Part shown: in pieces, positions 32,870 to 45,130 of the stretch
Position numbering within the stretch: position 1 is the stretch's first letter
How the letters are laid out: every line of letters begins with the position of its first letter
Assembly: GCA_963693085.1 (NCBI GenBank)
Contig: OY856409.1
Coordinates: 1,334,917,915-1,334,981,914 of the forward strand
Reading direction: 5' to 3'
DNA length: 64,000 nt
Origin: Alisma plantago-aquatica
Lineage: Eukaryota; Streptophyta; Magnoliopsida; Alismatales; Alismataceae
The notes under the pieces: generated by a model
What the model was told of the DNA's origin: nothing
The model's input: only the letters and a program-made list of their open reading frames with translations
Database searches by the model: none
Translations under genes and position numbers: made by a program

Positions 32870-33740
32870 GAGTGATTAGGAAGCTTACTTTCTTCCTTGG
32901 CTTTCAAATCAAACAAACAAAAGATGGGAACTTCATCAACCAAGGAAAGTACATCAATGAACTACTTAAGAACTTTGGGATGGAGGACGCCAAGCCAATG
33001 GACACCCCCATGTCAAACACCGCCAAGATTGACATACATGAGCAATGAGAAAAGGTAGATGAGAAGCTTTATAGATGTATGATTGGAAGTTTAGTTTATT
33101 TAACTACCTCTAGACCTATGGAAGTTTACTTTATTTAACTTCCCCTAGACCTGATATAATATTTAGTGTTGTCTTGTGTGCTCACTTTTAATCTAATCCA
33201 AGAAAATCACATCTTATAGAGGTTAAGAGTATTTTGAGGTATCTAGCCAAAATTGGACTATGGTGTCCCAAGTTAAGGGACTTTACTCTTACTACCTATA
33301 GTGATGTTGATTATGCATGTTGTTTGATTGATCGAAAGGGCACAAGTGGCACTTGCTTCTTCCTAGGACCATACTTAGTTTCTTGGTTCTCTAAGAAACA
33401 ATGCATAGTGTATCTTTCAACTATCGAGGCTGGATATATTGCAGTTGGGTTGTGCCCAAGTCCTATGGACAAAGCAAATGTTCCAAGACTTTAACATTCA
33501 TCTTGATGCTTCTTCTATCTATTGTGACAATATTAGCGCAATGATTTTTTCTTATAATCCTATATTGCATAGTAGAGCTAAACATATAGAGGTCCATCAT
33601 CACTTTCTCCATGACCACATTGCCAAAAAAGATATCTATATCACACATGTGGACATGGAGAATCAGCTTGCAGATATTTTCACTAAACCTCTAGCTAGAG
33701 AGCAATTTACTTTTATTAGATCAAAATTGCTTATAAATTA
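32870..33740 (+). pseudogene. pol: Element S RNase H and pol C-terminus
   Basis: Begins with FFLGFQIKQTKDG, then EDAKPMDTPMSNTAKID, TYSDVDYACCLIDRKGTSG (RNase H Asp region), a STIEAGYIAV block and, after a frameshift near 33450, SSIYCDNISA, HSRAKHIEVHHHFLHDHI and QLADIFTKPLA, the usual end of copia pol. A small tandem duplication at about 33085-33150 disrupts the CSRPD region. From 33740 to 33995 no further coding or repeat feature is visible. Confidence 0.85.
33085..33152 (+). repeat. Small tandem duplication in the RNase H region
   Basis: TGGAAGTTTAGTTTATTTAAC followed by a CC-TCTAGACC stretch is repeated about 35 bases later with small changes (CTTTATTTAACTTCCCCTAG). Probably a slippage event that adds to the frame damage. 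Confidence 0.7.
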
Positions 33741-33995
33741 TATTGATGATATTGACATGCAATATATCTATATGATCTCATTCCTATATGTTTTTCTCAT
33801 GTATTGCTCATCTTATACTTGCTAACTGCCATATTGACATGTTTTCATGCCTTGTTTCACTTGTTTTCAACTAGTTTTTGTAAACAAATGTTTTATTGCA
33901 AAATAGTATCCAATGATGAGTGAAATGTGACTCAATATGCTTAAAATACATGATAGACTAGAAAAATAAATTTATATAGCAATATAGAGGCTTAG

Positions 33996-34909
33996 AATTT
34001 AATATCGTATGTTTTGAGACAGACTTTTAATCGCTCAAGTTTCTCTTGATACATCTCGATCGATCACTGGCCGAGGACAAAGCTGATAAACCTAATCGGT
34101 TGAGTTTCCATAACACAGAACTCGACTGACAGCGGCCCTGGACCAAAGTTATATTAGGGAAATCGGTTGAATTTTCTCCCTCCCAACTAGAGAAAAGCTT
34201 ACCAAAAGCCCTTCTCTAATGCTCATCATCAAACCTTAGGCTAGCACATCCAATCCTATCTCTGTCCTAGCACTATAATCAGTCTCCCTTGCCTCTTCCA
34301 TAGTGACCTAGATGGTTTTCCCGACCTGCCTTGTGTGGATCTTCTTTGTTTGTTTCTTTTCTCCTCCATCTTTAGCCTATATGGCGTCAAATCGAAGAAA
34401 GAGGTCTGCCCCAGTTGGATCTACCTCTTTCCCAACTGCCCCAAGGCATGTGACCTTTTATTATACCTCCTTCATCTCCACTCAAGCTTTGAATAGGTAT
34501 AAGGGGCGCTTGCCTATAACTCCATTTCCATTTAGAGCTTTGTTTGATACTCAATTTGCTACAACTGAGGTGATTAAGGAGGTAGTTAGAGTATTTAAAG
34601 AACATCACTTAAGTGCTTTATGTGTAAGGTGTGTGTGCTTTGCTAATGCCATGTCAAGCACAAAGGTTGTCCATGAATTCTACGCCAATCATTGAACTAC
34701 ACCTCCCTAGTCCCACTACTGAATACCTAAGTCATTTTGACCTCAATTATCATTGGGACCAAGATTACAATCTCATAGGACTCTCTGAACTCCTATTTCT
34801 CTGGATCCATCATCGTTAGCTCTTGGGTGGATTCTTATCCTCAGTTTTATGAGATTTTGGATCCTAAAGGTTTCCACAAGAGCTTTGAACCCAAGCTTAC
34901 TCTCCCTGT
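33996..34909 (+). pseudogene. Envelope-like / plant transposon-protein ORF region, copy 1 (element S 3' region)
   Basis: Lies where Sirevirus elements may carry an extra ORF downstream of pol. After a 385-base lead-in, an ATG at 34381 opens MASNRRKRSAPVG, followed by FISTQALNRYKGRLPITP and, later, a VVHEFYANH block. The FYAN-type segment and overall layout resemble the putative plant transposon-protein family (Transposase_32-like) and proteins labelled envelope-like in legume Sireviruses. The frame shifts near 34680 and degrades by 34830. Whether the protein ever acted at a membrane is unknown; no signal peptide or clear membrane segment is seen. Confidence 0.5.
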
Positions 34910-34930
34910 CGATCGAGCTTTGAACATAAA

Positions 34931-36228
34931 AATTTAATATCTTATGTTTTGGGATAGACTATTAATCAGTCGATTTTCTCCTGATACAACTCAAATGATC
35001 GTTGGCTGAGAACAAAGCTGGTGAAGCTAATCGGTCAAGTTTCTACAACACTGAACTCGACCAACAGTGACATTGGACCAAAATTATATAGGGTAATTGA
35101 CTGACTTTTCTCCCTCTCAACTAGAGAAAAGACGACTGAAATCCCTTCTCCAGTGTCCATCCTCAAACCCTAGTCTAGCACATCCGTTCTTATCCCCTAG
35201 CCCTAGAACCGGTCTCCCTTGCCTCTTCCCTAGTGACCTAGGTGGTTTTCCCAACCTACCTTGTTTGGTACTTCTTTGTTTGTTTCTTATATCCTCCATC
35301 TCTGACCTAGATGGCGTCAAACCAAAGAAAGAGGTTTGTCCCAATGGGAGCTAACTCCACCCCAGCTGCCCTAAGGCATGTGGACTTCGATGGTACCTCC
35401 TTCATCTCTATGCAAGCTTTGAATAGGTATAAGGAGCTCTTACCTAGAACTCCATTTCCATTTAATCTTTGTTTGAAACTCATTTTGGTACAACTGAGGT
35501 GATTAAGGAGGTAGTTAGGGTGTTTAAAGAACATCTTAAGTGCTTTATGTGTAGAGTGTGTGTGCTTTGCCAATGTCAGCTCAAGAACAAAGATTGACCA
35601 CGAATTCTATGTCAATTTGACATGTAACTACGCATCCCTAGTCCAACTATTGATTATACAAGTCATTTTACCTTGATGATCATTGGGACCAATATTACAA
35701 TCTCATAAGACACTCTGAACACCTATTTCTTTGGATCCATCATTGTTAGTTCTTAGGTGGCTTCTTATCCTCAATTTTATGACCTATTGGACCATCAGGG
35801 TTTCTACAAGAGCTTTGAACCCAAGCTTACCCTCCCTGACATCCATAGGTTCTTAAAGAAACCTGGCATCCCTTATAATAAGAAGTTTACCCTACCCTCG
35901 TATTCCCCAGATATCAAGACAAGACTAATCACTTTAGTGGTTAACTACAATATTCATCCCAAGAGGAATCAAACTAAAATTGTAGAGAACACAAAAGTGA
36001 TTATGTATTGTCTATTAAAGGATATCATAGTTAAGTGGGCTTGTTACATTCTCCATCATATGACTTGCAATTCTGGGAAGAGTGCCTCAAGAACACATCT
36101 TCGTTATCCAAACTTGATTTTTGGTGTGTGTGCTCATTTTAATGGAAAATATCTCATCCATGACCTTGGATACAAGCCTAGTCATAGAGGCATTTGCATT
36201 AGTGGGACATCCATCAGGAAGACTTATA
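34931..36228 (+). pseudogene. Envelope-like / plant transposon-protein ORF region, copy 2
   Basis: Tandem duplicate of 33996-34909 (offset 935), extending further. The ATG at 35311 opens MASNQRKRFVPMG. The frame breaks near 35465 and resumes in the frame open from 35757, which reads DLLDHQGFYKSFEPKLTLPD, KPGIPYNKKFTLPSYSPD, a conserved-looking NIHPKRNQTKI segment and ILHHMTCNSGKS. It ends when LTR-like sequence of element C begins at 36229. The two copies share no common lesion pattern that I can see, so each decayed separately. Confidence 0.5.
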
Positions 36229-37863
36229 TGCGATAAGAGAACACAAATTCACTAAGATGTTTGTACTAGAGTTTAATCCTTTTACTTTCCAATTGAAGCT
36301 AGTTTAGAAGGGTTGATCCCACAGGACAACGTTATTAAGATTGTTTTCTTTTATCCCAATTGATTTTGAAATATTATTTCTTTTTGGTATTTTTTGAATA
36401 ATTGAATGAAAAGGTAAATTCTGATTTGGTGGTTGATTGATTACTCTAGAACAAAAAATTTAAGTGCAAAAGAAATAAAAGATTACATTATAGTAATGAA
36501 AGGAAAAGATTATACTAAGACAGAAAGTAAATAAAGAAGATTGTTAGCACACAAGTATTACTAAGACAAGAAATAAAGTGTAAGAAATAAAAAGAGAGTG
36601 ATGGATAACATGCATTGAAATAATGATTGAATCAGAAGGGAATGCGTCAAGGCTTAGGGGTTTCACCACCTTAGCCCAAGTGAAAACAAGATCAAGAGAT
36701 ACATGAAAAGTAAGATAGAAGAAGGTATGTGAAGTATTTGTAAATAAAATGCAAGAGACGAACTCCATGTGAACCCATTGGTCCTGGCATTTGTGCATCC
36801 TAGTCCTTCATCCAAAATAGGATTTTTCTGCCGTCACATCCAAATCCTCATGTAAACAGTTTAGGTGTTCTAAATCCTAGTTTCCACGATCGCATCTGTC
36901 GGTATTAACTTATAATAAAAATGATTAGTTACTTCATTTGCATCGACAATTTCTAAACTGAAACCATCCGTCTAAACTATCATGTAAAAACCTAATCCAT
37001 TCAACACATGAATAAGGGGCTACTCCCCTCACCTAGATAAAGGAACAACTCACTAGTTATAGTGAGGAATGGAGAAACAAGGGGAAGAAGGTATGAAGCC
37101 ATAAACCATAGGACAAAATCTCTGAAGAGACCAATGTCAATGACTATTAAATGGCTTGCTCACTTAGACCCCCGCTCCAAGAGAAATAACTAGAACAAAT
37201 GAGAAATAAACCAATGAGATCAAGATCCAGAAATGAAGAATAGAACATTATTGAATAATGAAAGATTACACTATGAATTGGAAGGATAAAGTTTCAATAT
37301 GAAAATGCTAGTACAAAATTGAGGACCCCTTTCTTAGTGGAGTCCCCCCTCCTTTTATAGGGGAAGGAAGGTTGGAAACCCTGGAAGGGGGGGAAGGAAC
37401 AAAAGGAGTGGTGGCTACTAAAATATGCTACTCGCGAGCCACGACATGGTCGTCTCGCTACATGTGACGGTCATTTGGGATGAAATGGCATGGTCTTTAG
37501 AAGCATTACATTGAAACCCTACTGATAGGGTGATGTCTCCCTTTTGGTTGCATTTTTGGGCTCATAGCCATGTTCGAAACTATCGTTTTGGCATGTGAAA
37601 CATTCGTCTTGTACCGCCTTGCATGTGATCAAAGCATTGAAACCCTAATTAAGTGGTGGTGCTCTTTGCGAATTGACTTGATCTTAGTTCAGACTGACTT
37701 CTTCATCTAGGCTAGCCTAGATGCTTGGTTGGGTCCAAGAGAGCCGTCTCGTGAAGCGAGATGCCCGTATGGAATGTTGAGAAGGCATGTTGAGTCGAGG
37801 GCCAAAATAGTCATTTGGCTCTAAATGTGCAGATCATTGGAGGTGAGCTGGCTGTCTGGGCCC
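36229..37863 (-). repeat. LTR C, left copy (Athila/Tat-like, truncated)
   Basis: Direct repeat of 51824-53463, clearly homologous throughout with many small differences. Landmarks are GTTGATCCCACAGGACAACG (36313-36332), which in reverse complement is the CCTGTGGGATCAACCC-type motif seen near the LTR 3' end of Athila/Tat-like elements, and blocks such as TCGAGGGCCAAAAT. Similarity stops at 37863, where truncated element D begins. This would be the 3' LTR of a minus-strand element. Confidence 0.65.
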
Positions 37864-40611
37864 ACTATATACTACATTTATGCATCTCCTTGAGCACTTT
37901 AAGAGATTCATGTTTGTATTTATCAAATACAAACTACCATATCTATTGAGGTCATTAGTAAATATATTGAAGTACTGTTGATTGTGTTTAGAATTTATTC
38001 TAATAGGTCTATATACATCAATATGTATAATCCTTAATAGAATAATCATTCTCCTACTACATCTAGTGAAGAACCTTTGTCATATTGCACAATGAATGAG
38101 ATTAGCATGTCTCTATTGGTTCAATAACCAGAATGAGTCTAGATAACCATCATACAGATTTCTAGAAATACAATTCTCATTTATGCACTACAAATGACTA
38201 TGCTATAGGCATCAAGTTTGAGTTATCATGTCATTCATTACATGTATCACACACATTTGTCTCTTTAACTATCAAGTATAGTTGATGATACATATGCATT
38301 GCCATCAAAGATCATTTGTTTGAAATGAAACATTAGTTCATTACACTCTTGTCCATACAAGATGTATGAAGATTTCATTGATGGCATATGTATAATAGAA
38401 ATTCAATAATTCTATTATATGCCAATGAATGTCATATTCTAACTGTAACGGTAGCAACTCTTACTCCACGCAGTTTCTAGCTTACTTCTTCTTAGGTCCT
38501 GAAGTTGAGATATCTATCTCTCTTTCATCTTCCTGAGATTCTCTATAAAGAGGTTATTTTCCTTTCCATCTTACTCCTCTCCATATCTTGAGTGATGAAG
38601 ACTTGGACCTAAGCTTGGATTCAGTACACTTCTTGACCTTACTTTAGTCTATGGACTTCATTTTGCTGATCATTATCACAGGTTTTGTCCTTTCTTCATT
38701 CATGCTTTAGCATCAGCATGCCAAGCACTTCAGACAATGGTTTGGCCAAGTTTCTCAACATTTGATAAACTGGCTATATGATTCACACAATGATTTGTAG
38801 AATCACATGTTTGTTCAACTCTTGACCTATAAGAAATCACAGTTAATCTATATGCACAATCATATTGAGCATATGAGATTATACTTGATCTCCATTTGTC
38901 TGATTATATTCAAACATCACTTTCAAGACATTATACCTTTTACGCTTTATATGATTCTTAAGATGTATAACCATCTCAAGAATGTCCATGCTTCAAGATA
39001 TTTATGCAACTCATAGTTCATATAGCTCAGCATAAGGTTCTTGATGTCTTAGGCATCATTGGCGTACTTCAAGTAAGCATCCAATTTTAGTCTTAGGCGC
39101 ATTTGGAGTGGTTCTAATGGCTCTAGCCTTTCAAGTACTTCAGAGTTTACACTCACTATTGAGAACACTTCTCAAAGGTCCAAAACCATATTTAAAGTTT
39201 GTCCCGTTTATGAACCGGTCGTAATGATAACATATTTGTGTTTGTCATTTGGATTCTACAAATGAATTTTGCAACATTTCAAAACAATTTTTGATTTTTT
39301 TTATTTGATGAAGTTGATGATATTAATTAGGTCTTTAATTAATTATCACTCCCACTATTTTGATAAAATTCATAGCCCTCACCATCAGTTCAGAAGATTG
39401 CAGCGTACAACCTTCTAGTGAGCCAAGATCCAAAACAAGTGAGTTGTTACCCGACCAACACCAACATCCATAATCAATTATTAAGGTAGGTAACATTTAC
39501 CAATTAAATCTTATACAGTTCTTGGATAGATGATATGCACAACTCTTTGCCATAGTCATCTGCATGCCTCTAAGTGCTTACTCTCATTAAGACCACTTAG
39601 TTAAGCCTGAACCAAAAGTCAACACGATAGGAGTGCACCTTGCTTGGCGGGCACACACAACTACCATCACACTTCCATGAGATAGACATCACACCACCCT
39701 TGGGATACCCACGCTTGTCGATCAAGATTTTCATGTGTGCTGCTTATGGAAAACATCTAAGACTTAATATTATATTGAGGGGTTTGGTATTTATATACAT
39801 ATACATATCCAATCACCACATTTATAGTATGTATCATATATGTGTTATAACCCACAACAAAGCATGTGAAGCGATAAAGCAATGATTATGGCCATCCTAT
39901 TAGAATTCCTTGAGCCATACAAAATTACCGCCATCTAGGTCTACATCATATGCAGAAACTTGTGGTTGATGAAGATCTATGCTTGAGCTATTTTGGGTTG
40001 ATTAGCTCATCATATGACTGATCAGTTTGCCTCCTGGCCAGTCGTTGTCACCAACTGATCGTCTAGCTCCTCCAGATGGTCGGTTCGGGGTCATCTTACT
40101 CCTCATTAGGCCACCAGCCACTCGTCTTACACCATCATCTGGTTGTCTCGTTCCTCTAATTGATCGTCTAGGCTCCCACCATTCTTCGACATAATAGGAA
40201 ATAAAACTATCCTACATATACATATATCTTTGGGAAATCTTGAGTTACATTCGGGGGGAGCAAAGGTAGAAGAGAAGGCTCAAGTTATCTCGAGTTACAT
40301 CTGGAATAGAAGGAAGGACTCGGTACACAGACCGAGATGTAAACAACCACAACCAACCAAGCACATAGGGGTTATAGGCCATAACCACGCTACACATCCA
40401 CCATAAAAACTGTTTCAGGGTGACACATATCGATTGCATATATATATACCATATCATATATGTATATAGGAATGTGTGGTGTATAATCGGATATGTACAT
40501 TAGCCAGTTAAAGTATTCACATCACATGCAATAAATAAATGGTGAAAAACCAAAATCCGATCATATCGATTAATCCTAAAACATAGTATGTTGACGTTGC
40601 TCTAATACCAC
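37864..40611 (-). mobile_element. Element D, second (truncated) internal copy
   Basis: Matches 44947-47692 with an offset of about 7.08 kb. On the minus strand it carries the integrase core fragment RIIHIDVYRPIRINSKHNQQ (about 38033-37960) and the primer site at the right end. Pol sequence downstream of integrase is missing because the copy is cut at 37864. Together with 40612-49854 it makes a tandem LTR-internal-LTR-internal arrangement. Confidence 0.75.
40599..40610 (-). other. Primer-binding site of element D, left copy
   Basis: GCTCTAATACCA on the + strand is the complement of TGGTATTAGAGC, an initiator-Met type site with one change. It is one base from the LTR edge at 40612. Confidence 0.8.
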
Positions 40612-42768
40612 TATTGGGTTTTGTGGGACAAAATAGGTAGCAAAAACAAAAAATTTATCCAACCACAAACCCATAACCAGCAGATCACATCAACAACTAT
40701 GCAATAGGAAAGATGGTTTACTGAGTTATACCTGGTCCTAAGGCTTTCTCAGTGATAATACCTCACAACTAGTGCAGCCTTCAACCACCTAGTCTTCGAC
40801 GATGTATGTATAGCTCCTGGACTTGACCCGGACTGCGGTTAACAGTCTTCCTCCTGAGCGGCAAAAATCTCCCACCTCCATAGATAGTCCACACGGACCA
40901 TCAGGAACTCTAGTCATACTGATGGATAGACTAGAAGGAGTTATCCCCTTCTGTCGGTGTACTAGTCATCGACACACTCTCCCACCACCAGTTGCTTTTC
41001 AACAGTTGTCTTTCCCTCATTGTTCCTCCCTGGTCAGGTAGAACTTGCTTGGGCTCTCTCGGTTACCAAAACCAGAGAGGACAACAACTTTGCAGAGCAA
41101 ATGATGTGCTGAGTTGTGTGTTCTGAGAAGCCCCCTTTACCCCTCTATTTATAGTAGAGGGTAGGGTCAGGGTTCCTAGTCTGTGTGGGAGTAGAAGGGT
41201 CTAAATTTTCCACAAACTGATTATACTACGGCAGGCGAACCGGTCATTTCACAACTGAACTGGTCGTTTGGTTAGGTGAGTCGATCAGTTCATAACAGAA
41301 CCGATCATTTGGGCAGGTGATCCGATCGGTTCACCCAGTGAACTGATCATTTCACTTCCCTGACTTGCCCACAATTGACTTTCCTTATTCGTTTCTAATT
41401 AATACAAAGATTGATTCTTGTCCCAATTGTATTGAATAAGTGAAATGAGGATCTTTTCTCACAAATTGGGAAACCCAACACTTTCTTGTTTGGTCCATGT
41501 GAACCAATCAATTCACTAGAGTGAACCAGCCATCTCACTGACCATGAGCTGATCAGTTCACCCAGTGAACCGATCGGTTGGTGGTCCAGTTTGTGCAGAA
41601 CTCAGCCAATACATTTCTCAATCAATTTGGCACTCTAATCAATTGATTCAACACTTGAAGTTGGTTATTCTAAGTCAATTCTATTGATTGAATGTTTAAT
41701 TGAGTACCTAAACACTTTACTAATCAATCTAAACATCATTCTTGGATAAACTCCTCTTCTAGGTTAATCCTATGTGTGTGACCCTATAGGTTCCATTTCA
41801 CATTGGCAGTGAATGTCCATAACTAACTTATGACATCACAAGCAAAGAGTGGTGTCTAGTTGCACATCAGTGCTACCCAAGTGAAAAGGAAAGTTGGAGA
41901 ACAAATTTCAACCTACAATCTATTATTGGTGTTATAGTGAATGTTTAGTTCCTTTATCGCTGATATCCGGATTGAACTCAAGGCATGGACTTGTCATCCT
42001 ATACAAATGTTCAATCCATGTTTCTTGATTCAGAGTAGACTGTGTGAGATATATGTAAGATCAATATCATATATTGACTTACATGTGCATGGCAATGCAT
42101 TTCTCAGTCTCACTCCTCAAGTGTTCAGGATATCACACTCCCTAATGAGGGACAAATTCCATATCTATCACTCACAGTCAAGTCCCCATGTGTCAATGTC
42201 ACCCAATCATCACCGTTATAACAACCCATGTTTCATGATTGTGTTTGATGATGTCAAAGTGTACCCAACGACATGTGATGAGTGTAGTGATTTCAGGTCT
42301 AAGAACCACTGTCACCACCAATACTATAAGAGATGATCCTGACTAACCAAGTTTAGTTTCCATGCATCACTCTTATGGTGGGTCTGTCTGATACACTATT
42401 CTCTAACATGTTTCTATGTGCTTGGTTTGATATCATACATCATGACTGATGAGATTTTGTCATCAACCAACACACACTCTAGTCTTTTGTGTTATTGATG
42501 TCTATGGTTATTTCCACAATAACAACCAACTAGGGACATAACAAGAATGTGTACTCTTAACATCTGTATGATCTCATTGTTTAGGTCCTTAATCTGAAGA
42601 CATATGTCAATGAGTATTGTCATTTTCTAGACATCTAACATGTTATACTATTATCTCAAAATAGTTAAAACATATAGATGGAAATTTCCTTTGTTATTAT
42701 CAAATCAAGTATCGCATGCCCCACTACAATCATCATATGATTGGCTCTCTGGGCATACTATACCAACA
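40612..42768 (-). repeat. LTR D, left/shared copy (2157 bp)
   Basis: On the minus strand it opens TGTTGGTATAGTATGCCC (from 42768) and ends ...CCCACAAAACCCAATA (40612; expected CA has become TA). Near-identical to 47693-49854. The TATA box on the minus strand is CTATAAATA (41154-41146), with a palindrome cluster upstream (41236-41583). Confidence 0.85.
41236..41583 (-). promoter_or_regulatory. Palindrome cluster upstream of the LTR D promoter (left copy)
   Basis: Many variants of GAACCGATCGGTTCA and GTGAACTGATCATTTCAC (for example 41313-41322, 41566-41579), at about 15-40 base intervals, in two clusters. On the transcribed minus strand this lies roughly 80-430 bases upstream of the TATA at 41154. 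Confidence 0.65.
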
Positions 42769-42799
42769 TACTTCCACTTGCACTTAGAGCCAATCACCC

Positions 42800-45130
42800 A
42801 CGAATCATATTCCAAGTGATCCTAACATGTCCATCATGTTTCTTCTGCATAAGTGTTTTTATAGAGAGTAAGTAACATTTGCTTCAAGTCAGTATATTGC
42901 ATGTTCCACATCCCCTTGCTATACGACAGCTCGTATGAGATGGAAGTGCCATAGTATTCTATCTGAAATTACTTTGCCTAAATAGTAGCTCCATTGTTGT
43001 CATAATATTACTACTGAGTCACCAATGGTCGGAACCTCCCATAAGTTCATCCATATGAACTTCTAGATTCATACATTATCCTTTACAGTGTTCATAACAC
43101 TAAGGTACTCAACTTCTTATTATAGAATTAATCAATTGTCTTATGTTTGGAACATTTCCATCTAACAACTCTTATTCTAAGGGCAAACACAATTTTGTCA
43201 TTTTAGAAGCTTGCATCGGTGTAACTCTTTTACACCCAACTCTTCCTTATTACCATAATTAACAAACAAAATCTTTTAGTACTTCACAAGTGGATAAAGA
43301 TGTCCTTCATGGTATTCCAGTAACTCTTACTGGAGTTCAACAGAGATCCATTTGTCATGTCTAATACATACAAAAAAACTAGATTTCATATCTTCCTGTC
43401 ATGTCCAATACATACAACATGATGAGTTTGTATGTTCTTGTCATGTCCAATACATACAAGATAATTACTTCATATTTTTTGTCATGTCCAATACATACAA
43501 GATAATTAGATGAGTTCATACATGATAGATCCAATTGTGAATGCATATGTCATCTATCCATGTGTTCCTTATTCTTTATAAGAATTGGGACACTTGGCTC
43601 TTGAGAGACTAACTCTATGGAACATGGACTTGTTTTCTCTCATCATGTTGAACCCTTTCAGCATCTTTCCAATGTATGTTCTCTTTATTATGTCAAGAAG
43701 CCCTCTTGATCTATCTCTATAGATCTTGATTCCTATCACATAGTATGCTTCTTTAAAAAATTTAGAATGCACTTTGTTTCCATGTTTTAATATTTGCAGT
43801 ATAAGGATGTTATTCCCCATCAATATGTGGAATATACATATGCTTCAACTAAATTCTTGTAATCACACATTACTTCTTTATTTTGACTCAAGTCAAACTC
43901 TTTGACTATCTTGTCAAATAGAAGATCCCAGTTCTAAGGTTCCCGCTTCAATCCAAAGATTGATCTATACAACTTCATGGACTTTATTTCCATTAAGATA
44001 CAATAGAAAGCATTATCCTGATGGATTTATCCTTGGTAACTGCTGAAAATATTGCATCATGATCATCACATTGAACTTGTTCGAAACTCTTTGCAACCAA
44101 ATTACCTTCCATGTTAGTCTTCTTCTGGAAGACCCAAAAGTACCCTATGAATTTTACCCCTTCAGGTGGATCAACCAAGGTCATACTTTGTTGATGTACA
44201 TGGAGTCCATCTTGGATGTCATGGCTTCAAGCCATATCTCAGTTTCTGGCTCTCATTAGCTTCTAGGTAGACTGTTGACTCATCATATGATCAACTCACC
44301 GCCTTCTTGTCCATAAGATATCATATTACATTCAAGATCTAGGTGTGTTCTACCAGAACCATGAGTTCTATTTGTTACTTAAGGAACTTTGATATTCCAC
44401 GACATTTTTTTATTCTCTTTATTCCCATTGTACCTCTTTAAGTTTAATGTTTTTCTTGTTTGTCTTGAACATTTTGAGTTCTACTTTTCTCCCCTACTGA
44501 TTCCTTTAGAACTAGGTTCTCCTCTAGGAATGCAGCCATCCAAAACACCTTTGTTGTTGGATTTGGATATCAAAGTAGTATTAAAAAAACATTTATGCAA
44601 TTTGTGAAAAAAACCTTTTAATAAACATTTTTCTTATTTAGGCTTTCAATCCTAATCTTTATAAAGACATATTGGGACACTTCTCATTCCATATTTCATA
44701 TGGTGTCTTTTGAACTAATGGTACATTGTTTTAGTGTTAAGAATGTTCCCAAAAGGAAATTTGAAGTTTAGTTGGTATTCACACTCTAACTTATCAAGGT
44801 ATGATTCCTTCTTTATGATACACTATCATTGTGTTTCAGGTGGAGTCCGTCATGATACATTATCATGACCTTCTAGAAGGTTCTCAAACTCTTGGTTCAA
44901 AGTATTTCCATATCAATCATATCAAAATTTAATACTTATACCAAGTTTGTTATGTACTTCATTTATGATCACCTTGAACACTTCAAGAGGTTCATGTTTG
45001 TATTTATCAAACACAAACTACCATATCTACTGAGGTCATCAGTAAATATATTCAAGTACTATTGATTACCTTTAGCATTTATTCTAAAAGGTCTATATAC
45101 ATCAATATGTATAATCCTTAATAGAATAAT
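42800..45130 (-). pseudogene. pol: Element D pol remnant (integrase, RT, RNase H)
   Basis: Integrase: an IIHIDV-type first Asp block with RINAKGNQ and FTDDLSRYGSL (about 45105-45010). Reverse transcriptase: DPPEGVKFIGYFWVFQKKTN then MEGNLVAKSFEQVQ (44184-44060). The normal YKAR segment between EGN and LVAK is missing, a short in-frame deletion. A SIRIMLSIV block follows, and the rest up to the catalytic box is mostly deleted. The frame then resumes at 43823 with YVIGIKIYRDRSRGLLDI and KRTYIGKMLKGFNM. The terminal residues near 42780 resemble the end of copia pol. Several stops and deletions; non-functional. Confidence 0.75.

Noticed and set aside
41941..42336. 131-codon + strand frame also present at 49027-49422
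   Set aside because: It is antisense within the two LTRs of element D, duplicated with them, and without a recognisable domain.
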